In this document: positions 51,301 to 60,300 of the stretch, piece by piece
How positions within the stretch are numbered: the stretch's first letter is position 1
Layout of the letters: each line of letters begins with the position of its first letter
Source of the DNA: Longimicrobium sp.
GTDB lineage: Bacteria; Gemmatimonadota; Gemmatimonadetes; Longimicrobiales; Longimicrobiaceae
Assembly (NCBI RefSeq): GCF_035474595.1
Contig: NZ_DATIND010000116.1
Coordinates: 1-64,000, forward strand
DNA length: 64,000 nt
Direction of reading: 5' to 3'
Notes under the pieces: generated by a model
Told to the model about the DNA's origin: nothing
The model's database searches: none
The model's input: the letters and a program-made list of their open reading frames with translations, nothing else
Program-made: the position numbers and the translations under genes

Positions 51301-52627
51301 GGTGGACCTGTCGTTCTCGCGGGCCCGGCACGACGTGGCGCGGATGAGCCGCGTGCTGCTTGCCACCCGCGAGGCCCTGCTCCGGGAGATCGGCCTGGCC
51401 CCGCGGGCGGAGGCCGGGGTGGTGGTGGACCACCGTACCGGCAGCGGGCTGTTGACCTACGTGCCCCACGCGCTGGAGCCGGAGACGGCGGCGCGGCGGC
51501 CCAGGCGCTACCGCGAGGTCCTCCTCACCGGGGCCACCGGCTACCTCGGCGTGCACGTGCTGCACGAGCTGCTCCGCCAGACCGACGCCCGCATCCACTG
51601 CCTGGTGCGCGGCGGCGATCCGGACACCGCGCGCGCCCGGCTCGCCGAGGCGTACCAGCACTACCTGGGCCCCGCGGCGGAGCCGGACCCGGGGCGCGTC
51701 GCGGTGGTGCCGGGCGACGTGGCGGAGCCCATGCTGGGGCTGTCGGCCGGGGCCTTCCGGGAGATGGGGATGCGGCTCGACGCGATCTACCACTTTGCGG
51801 CGGACACGCGGCTCTTCGGGCCCCCCGAGCGGTTCGAGCGGCACAACGTGGATGCGGTGAGGTGGCTGATCCGGCTGGCGTCGAGCTACCGGGCCAAGGA
51901 CCTGCACCACATGTCCACGCTGGCCGTGGCCGGGGTCAACCGGAGCCGGGAGCCCAGGGTGTTCTCCGAGCTGTGCCTCGACATCGGGCAGGACTTCCAG
52001 AACGAGTACGAGCGCTCCAAGTTCCGCGCCGAGAAGCTGGTGTTCCAGTTCAGGGCGGAGGGCGGCCCGGCGTACATCTACCGCTCCGGCAACGTGTCCG
52101 GGCGCCTGGACACCGCGCAGTTCCAGCGCAACGCCGCCGACAACCGGCTGGTGCAGCTGCTCCGGGCCATCTGCAAGGCCGGCAGGCTGCCCGGGGCGGT
52201 GGACGAGCGCATTGCGCTGAGCCCCGTAGATGCGGTGGCGCGTGCCATCGTCAGGATCTCGCTCGAGGCGGGGCTGGCCGCGGGGGTGTTCCACGTGGAC
52301 ACCACGCACGATGTACCGTTCGCGTCGCTCCTGGAGGGGCTCAGGGAAATGGGCTTCGCCCTGGAAAGCACGGGCGAGAAGGACTTCCGGACGGTGTTCG
52401 AGGAGTTGCAGGGCTCGCACGACCCCGACCTGGCGCTCGGCCTGTTCTGGACGGGCAGGTCGTCGCGCAACGTGGTGTACGTGCACGAGAACACGCACCG
52501 GCTGCTGGACCGGATGGGGTGCGCCATCCCGCCGGTGGACGCCGGCTGGCTGCGGCGGTACCTGGGCGGACTGGTGCGGAGCGGCGTGTTGAAGGCGGGG
52601 GGCGGCGGCGTTCCGGACCCGGCCTAG
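48311..52627 (+). CDS. Single-module NRPS: A(Asp)-PCP-E-R
   Basis: 1438 residues from ATG 48311 (frame open to ATG 48212, which overlaps the MFS gene). A domain (about 1-510): A3 YTSGSTGVPKG, A5 NHYGPTEATVG, A10 NPNGKVD; A4 is SADLGNTG. My specificity code is D-L-T-K-V-G-H-V-G-K, almost the published Asp code DLTKVGHIGK. PCP Ser554 (AGGDSITAI). Epimerization domain (about 600-1020): His737 in CHHLSVDAVSWRII, VVGWFTSTFPV, ICYNYLGGF. Thioester reductase (about 1065-1430): TGATGYLG at 1073, NEYERSKFRAEK. There is no condensation domain, so by itself it would turn Asp into D-Asp and release an aldehyde or alcohol. Confidence 0.9.
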   Translation: MHLDKIIQHSHESPGRLALVARDAELDYGELRRQVDVVAAALASRGMGRGRVVAVCMERSAAAVVSLLGAMRCGAAFTVVEWGGNDAECLARLRGIAPDLVVARGGAAAQAAACGLRTVVYEDAVGGRSGAAVPHALPAPGDVAYVLYTSGSTGVPKGVQVTHANLRHYTRSMAGRLAIRRPLGYAHVSALSADLGNTGILLSLWTGGTLHVVDDDTRWDAGAFREYARSRGIGFLKITPSHFQALFPGLAEPRGGRAAFEYLVLGGEALPVGLARAILGSGIARVLVNHYGPTEATVGVAVHVLRGPGDLASVRGGTVPVGCPLGKTRLYVRTASGSFRSRDACGELYIGGPSVALGYFNAEDQTRERFVTGVEGDLRFYRTGDLCRVDGDGVVEFLGRVDRQVKINGHRVELEHVAAALRAHAGVQDAVAFLVERDTRPRLVAAYLAAGAVDEAGVVNDLRARVPGYMVPARLVRFEEFPLNPNGKVDVARLEAAVAGALARRDALPGHAGEPPGPGAGDPVRRHVREAWRMHLRHGRFGDETDFFAAGGDSITAIQVISELQVRGYRLTPARFLGHPTVRGLVEAIRDADAPPAGGHPAPLTESTEFSAAQRWFFRQRFEEPDHWNQALLLQSAASLDEETLGRALASVLALHPMLRCSFRRTEEGWRARTVGQPATPCLTVCRVVDGPAGLAAAVERASEALNQRIRLATGDVFKVCLLRVEHGGDHLLGVCHHLSVDAVSWRIIVDDLVRFYSAYARGITLDVPPSPEGFWEWVRHVNRARPMLEADLACWRRAGDPPAGQDAHAGANRERDASTVWMRFPADETEALSVRLPARADTQPHVALLGAFACAYGRAAGRDHLVVDVESHGRTSFDEGVDVSRVVGWFTSTFPVRLDLAGKGTHECIAAAGAALAAVPNLGVAYGELYGEPARKGLGPLRAEICYNYLGGFHIRQDDRLPLTVSRYPLAPARGPANDRVHDLKLTARTVNGELVVDLSFSRARHDVARMSRVLLATREALLREIGLAPRAEAGVVVDHRTGSGLLTYVPHALEPETAARRPRRYREVLLTGATGYLGVHVLHELLRQTDARIHCLVRGGDPDTARARLAEAYQHYLGPAAEPDPGRVAVVPGDVAEPMLGLSAGAFREMGMRLDAIYHFAADTRLFGPPERFERHNVDAVRWLIRLASSYRAKDLHHMSTLAVAGVNRSREPRVFSELCLDIGQDFQNEYERSKFRAEKLVFQFRAEGGPAYIYRSGNVSGRLDTAQFQRNAADNRLVQLLRAICKAGRLPGAVDERIALSPVDAVARAIVRISLEAGLAAGVFHVDTTHDVPFASLLEGLREMGFALESTGEKDFRTVFEELQGSHDPDLALGLFWTGRSSRNVVYVHENTHRLLDRMGCAIPPVDAGWLRRYLGGLVRSGVLKAGGGGVPDPA

Positions 52628-52791
52628 GCGGGGGCCGATCGTCCGGGCCCCGGGCCTTCCCGCCCGGTCCCACCACGGCTCCGCTGCGGTCCGTGCGGCG
52701 GATGGGACGTGGGCGCGGGCTGTCCGCCGGAGCCGCGCTTCCGGGGATCACCCCCTCCGCCGCCCGCGGGGTTGCCGGACCGAAAGGCGCG

Positions 52792-52820
52792 TTGCTGGTC
52801 GCTCCCCCGATATCTATAAT
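52792..52820 (+). promoter_or_regulatory. Consensus sigma-70 promoter inside the cluster
   Basis: TTGCTG (52792-52797), exactly 17 bp, TATAAT (52815-52820). The radical SAM start lies 27 nt beyond, with GGAGG at 52836-52840. A rare perfect -10 box in a 70% GC region. Confidence 0.65.
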
Positions 52821-52846
52821 GGCCCGGACCCCTACGGAGGCATGTC

Positions 52847-54064
52847 ATGTATCGCTACGACCAGATCCGCCACGCACACCTGGAGCCCACGACGGTATGC
52901 CAGGCCGGCTGCCCGATGTGCGCCCGGAACGCGTGCGGAGTGACGGCCCCCGGGCTGGGCCGGGCAGAGCTGCGCATCGGCGACGTGCGGACGATCCTTC
53001 CCGAGCCCTTCGTGGCGTCCCTCACCGGCTTCGATCTCTGCGGGGCGTACGGCGACCCGGCGGCCGCGGCGGACCTTCCGGCGATCGTCGCGTACGTTCG
53101 CGGCGCGAGCCCGAACGCCCTGATCACGGTGTACACGAACGGGGGGATCCGTTCACCGGGGTGGTGGGCGTCCTTCGCGAACACCCTCGGCGCGCCCGGA
53201 CGCGTGGTCTTCGCCATCGACGGGCTGGCGGAGACGAACGGGACGTACCGGCGAGGCGTCTCGTTCCAGAAGGTCGTCGACAACGCGCGTGCGTTCATCC
53301 AGGCGGGTGGCGAGGCGCGCTGGGAGTTCCTTGCCTTCCGCCACAACGAAGCCGACATCGAGGGCGCGCGTGCGCTGAGCGAGGAGCTCGGGTTCCGCGA
53401 GTTCTCGGTTAAAAAGACGGCGCGGTTCCTCGAGCCGCTGTACGAGTACATCCCGGAAGTCCAGGGGCAGCCCGACATCGACCGCTTTCCCGTCTTCGAT
53501 GCCGGGGGGGCGGTCGTCGGGTACCTGGAGCCGCCGGAGGACACCGGGCTCGTGAACGCGTCGATGGTGAGGTACGAAGAGCTGATCGCACGCTACGGGT
53601 CGCTGGACGGGCTCTTCTCCGCCACCCCCATCCGGTGCCGCGTGCTGGACTCTGCGAGCGTATTCGTCAGCGCCACGGGACACGCCTATCCATGTTGCTG
53701 GACGTACGTGCAGGCGACGCGAGCCGAGCTCTTCGGCTTCCCGGCGCACGCCGACCGGCAGATGGCGGACCTGGTGCGGCAGACGGGCGGCTTCGAGCGG
53801 CTGGACGCGCGGACGCTCGGGCTGCGGGCGGTCGTGGAGGGCCCGCTCTTCTCCGCCATCGAACGCAGCTGGTCGTGCGGCTCGGTACAGGACGGACGGC
53901 TGCGGGTTTGTGCCCGTGCGTGCGGCGTCGACTTCCCGTCGTACTCCGACCAGTTCACCGAGCTGAAGCTGCAGCCGCGGGGGCTGCAGCCGCAGCGCGC
54001 GGTGTCCGGGTCCTCGTTGCCGGTGATCCCCCCCGCGCCGGCCGCGACGCCCTTACCTGCCTGA
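52847..54064 (+). CDS. Radical SAM enzyme with SPASM-like cysteine tail
   Basis: 405 residues. The 4Fe-4S/SAM motif is Cys18-x3-Cys22-x2-Cys25 (VCQAGCPMCAR), followed by the GAYGDPA glycine-rich segment. The C-terminal half has further cysteines (IRCRVL, AYPCCWTY, WSCGSV, RVCARACG) that could bind auxiliary clusters as in SPASM/Twitch enzymes, which often modify peptides. It lies between two NRPS genes and has its own promoter and a good ribosome binding site (6-nt spacing), so peptide or amino-acid tailoring (epimerisation, C-C or thioether formation) is possible. Reaction unknown. Confidence 0.88.
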   Translation: MYRYDQIRHAHLEPTTVCQAGCPMCARNACGVTAPGLGRAELRIGDVRTILPEPFVASLTGFDLCGAYGDPAAAADLPAIVAYVRGASPNALITVYTNGGIRSPGWWASFANTLGAPGRVVFAIDGLAETNGTYRRGVSFQKVVDNARAFIQAGGEARWEFLAFRHNEADIEGARALSEELGFREFSVKKTARFLEPLYEYIPEVQGQPDIDRFPVFDAGGAVVGYLEPPEDTGLVNASMVRYEELIARYGSLDGLFSATPIRCRVLDSASVFVSATGHAYPCCWTYVQATRAELFGFPAHADRQMADLVRQTGGFERLDARTLGLRAVVEGPLFSAIERSWSCGSVQDGRLRVCARACGVDFPSYSDQFTELKLQPRGLQPQRAVSGSSLPVIPPAPAATPLPA

Positions 54065-54319
54065 AGCCATGCGACCCGGAAGAGCCCCGCGCGGATGCGG
54101 CCGGGCGACGATCCGGTGCCCGGCTCAGGGTACGCCGCCTTGGGCGATCCGGCGTTTCTCAGGGGCTTCCCGGGATGGCGGGCGGGGGCGGTGGGCGAAA
54201 GCGCAGCCAGTCGCTGAACCCGTACCGATGCACGATGGAACCTGGACCGGGTGTCGCTCGCCTGCCAGGTAGCCCGGCCGGGAGCGAAGTCCGGATCCTC
54301 CGACCCGAGGTATCGCTGA

Positions 54320-57300
54320 ATGTCGACGACGATCGTCGAGCCGGTCCGCCGCACGGACTCGTACCCCCTCTCACCCCTCCAGCACGGGATGCTCTTCCAG
54401 ACCCTGCTGGCGCCGGGGTCGGGGATCAACGTCGAGCAGGTCGTCTGCCGGATGCGCGAGCCCGTGGACCCGGGGGCGCTGGAGCGGGCATGGTCGCGGG
54501 CCGTGCAGCGCCACGACGTCCTCCGCACGCGCTTTCGCTGGGCGGACGTCCAGGACCCGCTGCAGGTGGTCGTTCCCGAAGTCCGCCTGGCGATCGCGCA
54601 GCACGATTGCGCGGGGCTCCCGCCGTCCGGGCAGGAAGCGCGGCTGCACCGGTACCTGGCCGAGGACCGCGCCCGGGGGTTCGACCTGGCGCAGGCGCCC
54701 GCCATGCGGCTGGCGCTCTTCCGCATGGCCGGCGGGTACGTCCTGGTGTGGAGCTTCCACCACATCCTCCTCGACGGGAAATCGGTCGCTCATGTCCTGG
54801 AGGAGGTGTTCGCGGCGTACGACGGGGCCGGGGAGGAGACGGAAACGCCGGAGCGACGCCCCTTCCGCGACCACGTCGCGTGGCTGCGCGAACGCGACGC
54901 CGCGGCGGACGAGGCCTACTGGAGCGGGCTGCTCGGCGGCCTTCCGGCGCCGGCCGCCATGCCGGCGGGGAGGAGCGCGCCGCGTGATGCGGCGGCGGAG
55001 CCGGCCGCCGGCGAGCGCGAGCTGCGTCTTTCCGCCGGGGTCACCGGCGCGCTCCGCGCCTTCGAGCGGGAGCAGGGCGTGTGGCTCAACACCCTCGTGC
55101 AGGGGGCGTGGGCCCTCCTGCTGGGCCGCTACACCGGCAGCGACGAGGCGGTGTTCGGGGTGGTGCGCGGCGGGCGCGGCGCCGCGGCGGAGGGAGCGGA
55201 CGCGATGGTGGGGCTCCTCATCAACACCGTGCCCTTCCGCGTGCCGCTCCCGGCGTGCACGCCCGTGATCGAGTGGCTGGACGAGATCGGCGAGCGCACC
55301 GCCGCCCTTCTCTCACACGAGCACGCCGCGCTCGCTGACATCCGGCGCTGGGCGGGCTTTCCGCCCGGGGTCGAGCTGTTCGACACCGTCGTCAACTTCC
55401 AGCCGCAGCCGTTCGACGCCGCCCTCCGCGCGCTGGGGGGAAAGTGGGGCGGGCGGGAGCTGCGGATCCTGCGGCATCCGGGATTCCCGCTGACGGTGGA
55501 GGTCGCGGCCGAGGAACGGCTGCGGGTGCGGATCCACTACGACGCGGATCGCTTCGACGCCGCGTGGGTGGACCGGTTGCTGGGCCACTTCGCGCGCCTG
55601 CTGGAGGAGATGGTGGCGGACCCGGGCAGACCGCTTTCGCGGCTCCCGCTGATCGGGCCCGCGGAGCGCGAGGCGCTGCTGGCGGCGGGGCGGGCCGTCC
55701 GGAGCTTTCCCGTGGCCGAGTCGATCGGGCGCCGCTTCGAGCGGCGCGCGGCGGAGCGGCCGGACGCGTCGGCGGTCACCTTCGCGGGGGCCACGCTCTC
55801 GTATGGCGAGCTGAACGCGCGCGCCAACCGCGTGGCGCACCGGCTGCGCGCCCTGGGGGTGGGCGCCGGGACGCGGGTGGGGATCGCGATGGAGCGCTCG
55901 GCCGAGCTGGTGGTGGCCGTGCTGGCCGTCCTGAAGGCGGGCGGCGCCTACGTCCCGGTGGACCCGGCGTACCCCGCCGAGCGGACCGCCTTCGTCTTCG
56001 GCGACGCGGGCGCCGCCGTGCTGGTGACCACGAGCGACCTCCTGCCCCGGCTGGCCGGGTTCGGGGGCGCCGTGCTGTGCGTCGACGCCGAGGCCGGGGC
56101 GATCGCCCGCGAGAGCGGCGAGAACCCGGCGGCCGGCCCGGGGCCCGAGTCGCTCGCGTACGTCATCTACACCTCGGGATCGACCGGGAAGCCCAAGGGA
56201 GTCCAGGTCACGCACGCCAACGTCGTGCGGCTGTTCGACGCCACGGAGGAGTGGTTCGGATTCGGCGCGGGTGACGTGTGGACGCTCTTCCACTCGCCCG
56301 CGTTCGACTTCTCGGTGTGGGAGATCTGGGGCGCGCTCCTGTACGGCGGGCGGCTCGTGGTCGTTCCCTTCCTGACCACCCGCTCGCCGGGCGACTTCCA
56401 CCGCCTCCTCGTGGACGAGGGCGTCACGGTCCTCAACCAGACGCCGAGCGCCTTCCGGCAGCTCGTCGCCGCCGACCTGGCGCTGGGCGCAGACCCGTCC
56501 GCGCTGCGGCTGCGGCACGTCGTTCTCGGCGGCGAGGCGCTCGACCCGCGGGCGCTCCGTCCGTGGATGGATCGCCACGGCGACGAGCGGCCGCGGCTGG
56601 TGAACATGTACGGGATCACCGAGACCACCGTGCACGTCACCCACCGCGTGGTCACGCGCGCCGACCTGGAGCGCGCCTGGAGCCCCATCGGCGTGCCGAT
56701 CCCCGACCTCTCGCTGTACCTCCTGGACCGGAACCTCGAGCCCGTACCGCCCGGTGCCCCCGGCGAGCTCTTCGTGGGCGGCGCGGGGGTGGCGCGCGGC
56801 TACCTGAACCGGCCGGAGCTCACGGACGAGCGCTTCATCCGCGACCCGTTCCAGGCGGGCGCGGGGGGGCGGCTCTACCGGACGGGCGACCGGGCGCGGC
56901 GGCTCGCCGACGGCGAGCTGGAGTACCTGGGGCGCAACGACCAGCAGGTGAAGGTCCGCGGGTTCCGCATCGAGCCGGGCGAGATCGAGGCTGCCCTGGC
57001 GGCGCACCCCGGCGTGGCGCACGCGGCCGTGATCGCGCGCGGCGATGCGGGCGGCCAGCAGCTGGTGGCCTATGTGGCCGCCCCGCCCGGAGCCCCGGCT
57101 CCCGGGGCCGCGGAGCTGCGCGCGCACGTGGCGGCGATCCTCCCCGAGCACATGGTCCCGGCCGCGTTCGTGGCCCTCGACGCGCTTCCGCTCACCGGGA
57201 ACGGAAAGCTGGACCGCGATGCCCTCCCGGCGCCGGACGCGGGTGCGGCTGCGCGGGCGCCGTACGCCGAACCGCGCTCGCACGCCGAGGCGGCGCTGGC

Positions 57301-60300
57301 CGAGGCCTGGGCCGAGGTGCTGGGCGTCGACCGGGTGGGGATCGACGACAACTACTTCGCGCTGGGGGGCGACTCGATCCGGAGCGTGCGGCTGGTTGCC
57401 GCTGCGGGCCGCCGCGGGCTCTTGCTTTCCATCCCCCAGATCTTCCGGCACCAGACGCTGCGCGAGCTCGCCGCGGCCGGCGTCTGCGCCGGGGCGGCGC
57501 CGGCGCCCCGCGCGGAGCCGTTCGGGCTCCTCGATCCGGAAGCACGGCGCGGTCTCCCGGACGACGTGGAGGACGCCTACCCCGCGAGCCCGGTGCAGCT
57601 TGCCATGCTCTTCCACACCGAGCGCGATCCGGCGTCGCTCCTGTACCAGAACCTCAACGCCTACCGGGTGCACACCCGCTTCGACGAGGCGGCCATGCGC
57701 GAGGCGCTCCGCGTGGTCGCGGCGCGCCACCCGGTCCTGCGCACCTCGTTCGACCTGGCCGCGACCCCGGAGCCGCTCCAGCGCGTCCACCGCGGCGTGG
57801 AGATCCCGCTGGCGGTGGCCGACCTGCGCCACCTGGACCCCGCCGGACAGGACGCGTGGATGGACCGCGAGAAGGGGCGCGGCTTCGACTGGACCGTCCC
57901 GCCGCTGCTGCGCTTCCATGTCCACCTCCTCCGCGACGACGCGTTCCGCCTGATCCTCGCCGAGCACCACGCGCTCCTCGACGGGTGGAGCGTGGCCTCG
58001 CTGGTGACGGAGCTGGTCCGGGTCTTCACCGCCCTGCGCGACGGCGTGGCGCCGCCCGTGGGCCCGCCCCCCGCCGCGCGTTTCCGCGACTTCGTGGCGC
58101 TGGAGCGCGAGGCCGTGGGCTCCGATGCGTCACGAGAGTTCTGGCGGCGCATGGTGGACGACGCGCCGCCCGCCACGCTCCCGCCGCGCGAGGGAGAGGA
58201 AGGAGAGCCGGCGCCGGACGAGGCCCCGTGCCTGTGGGTGGACCTCCCGGCCGAAACACAGGCGGGGCTCAGGCGCGTGGCCTCGGACGCGGGGGTGCCG
58301 CTCAAGACCGTGCTCCTGGCGGCCCACGTGCGCGTGCTGGCGCTCATGGCCGGCCGCGGCGACGTGGTGACCGGGTACGTGACCAGCGGCCGGCCCGAGC
58401 TGGAGGACGGCGACCGGGTGCTCGGCGTGTTCCTGAACACGGTGCCGCTCCGTGTGCGGATGGAGGGGGAGACGTGGCGGGAGCTGGTGCGCCGCGCCTG
58501 GGCCGCCGAGGAGTCCGTGCTGCCACACCGGCGCTTTCCCCTTGCCGAGATCGTGCGCGAGGCGGGCGGGCGCACCCCCTTCGAGGCGGCGTTCAACTTC
58601 AGCCACTTCCACGTCTACGACGCACTGGCCGGCGGCGGGGTCCGGCTCGAGGCCGACGGCTTCTTCCAGAAGACGGAGGTGCCCCTCTTCGCCGGCGCGT
58701 CGGTGGGCTTTGCCGACGGCGCGCTCCGGCTGCAGCTGGACTACGATCCCGCGCGGCTGAGCGCGGCGCGGGCGCGCGCGATCGCGCGGTGGTATTCCCG
58801 TGCGCTCGCCGCCCTGGCCGCGCGCCCGGACGCGCGGTGGGACGAGGCCGACCTCCTGGACGAACCGGAGCTCCGCCTCGTGCTGGGGGAGTGGAATCGC
58901 ACGGACACGGACGATCCCGCCGCGAGCCCGGTGCACCGGCTGTTCGAGGCGCAGGTGGAGCGGGCGCCGGACGCGGTATCCGTCGTCTGCGAAGGCAGGG
59001 CGCTCACCCGCGCGGAGCTGAACCTCCGGGCGAACCGGCTCGCGCACCGTCTCATCGCGCTCGGCGTCGGACCCGAGGCGCGGGTGGGGATCTGCATGGA
59101 GCGGAGCCCGGAGCTGGTGGTCTCCATCCTGGCCGTGCTGAAGGCGGGCGGCGGTTACGTGCCGCTGAACCCGGCCCACCCTGCGGAGCGGCTGGAGACG
59201 ATGCTCGCCGACGCGGCCGTGGCGGTGCTGCTGACGCAGGAGACGCTGCGCGCCTCGCTGCCGTCCCGCGCGGGGCTCGAGGTGCTGAGCGTGGACGGCG
59301 AGTGGGCCCGGGCCGCGGGCGAACGCGCGGAGAACCCGGAGAGCCGGGCGGATCCGCGGAACCTGGCGTACGTGATCTACACCTCCGGATCGACCGGGAC
59401 GCCCAAGGGGGTGGCCATCGAGCATGCCGCGCTCGCCAACGAGATGCGCTGGTCCCTCGGCGACCTGGCCCTGGACGAGGCGGACCGGGTCCTGCAGGTG
59501 GCGCCGGCCACCTTCGACGCCTCGGTCTGGGAGCTCCTCGCGCCCCTCCTCGCCGGCGGCCGGCTGGTCCTTGCCCGCCACGACGGCGAGCGCGATCCGC
59601 AGTACCTGGCGCAGACCCTCCGGAGCCAGGAGATCACCGTGCTGCCGCTCGTTCCGTCGCTCCTGCGGGCGTTGCTGGAGGAGCCGGAGTTCGGGAGATG
59701 CACGTCGCTGCGCTACGTGGTCTGCGGCGGCGAGGCGCTTCCGGGCGAGCTGTGCCGGCGCCTTTCGGAGCTCCTTCCGCAGGCCCGCCTCGTCAACCTC
59801 TACGGTCCGTCGGAGTGCTGCGTCGACGCGTGTGTCCACCGCTGCGCGGAAGACGACGTCCACGCCGCGGTGGTGCCGATCGGACGTCCGGTGCCGAACA
59901 CGCGCTCGTTCGTGCTGGACGCGGGGCTGCGCCCCGTCCCAGTCGGCGTGCCGGGCGAGCTGTGCATCGGCGGCGCCCAGGTGGGGCGCGGCTACGTAGG
60001 CCGGCCGGGGCTCACCGCGGAACGGTTCGTTCCCGATCCCTTCTGCACCTCGCCGGGGGCGCGGCTGTACCGCTCCGGCGACCGGGTGCGCTGGCGCTCC
60101 GGCGGTACGCTGGAGTTCCTGGGGCGCGAGGACGCGCAGGTGAAGGTGCGCGGCTTCCGGGTGGAGGCGGGCGAGGTCGAGGCGGCGCTGCGCCGGCACC
60201 CCGATGTGCGCGAGTGCGCCGTGGTGGCGCGCGAGGACGCTGCCGGCGGCCGCCGGCTGGTGGCATACGTGGAGGGCGAGGCCGATGGGGCGGTGCTGCG

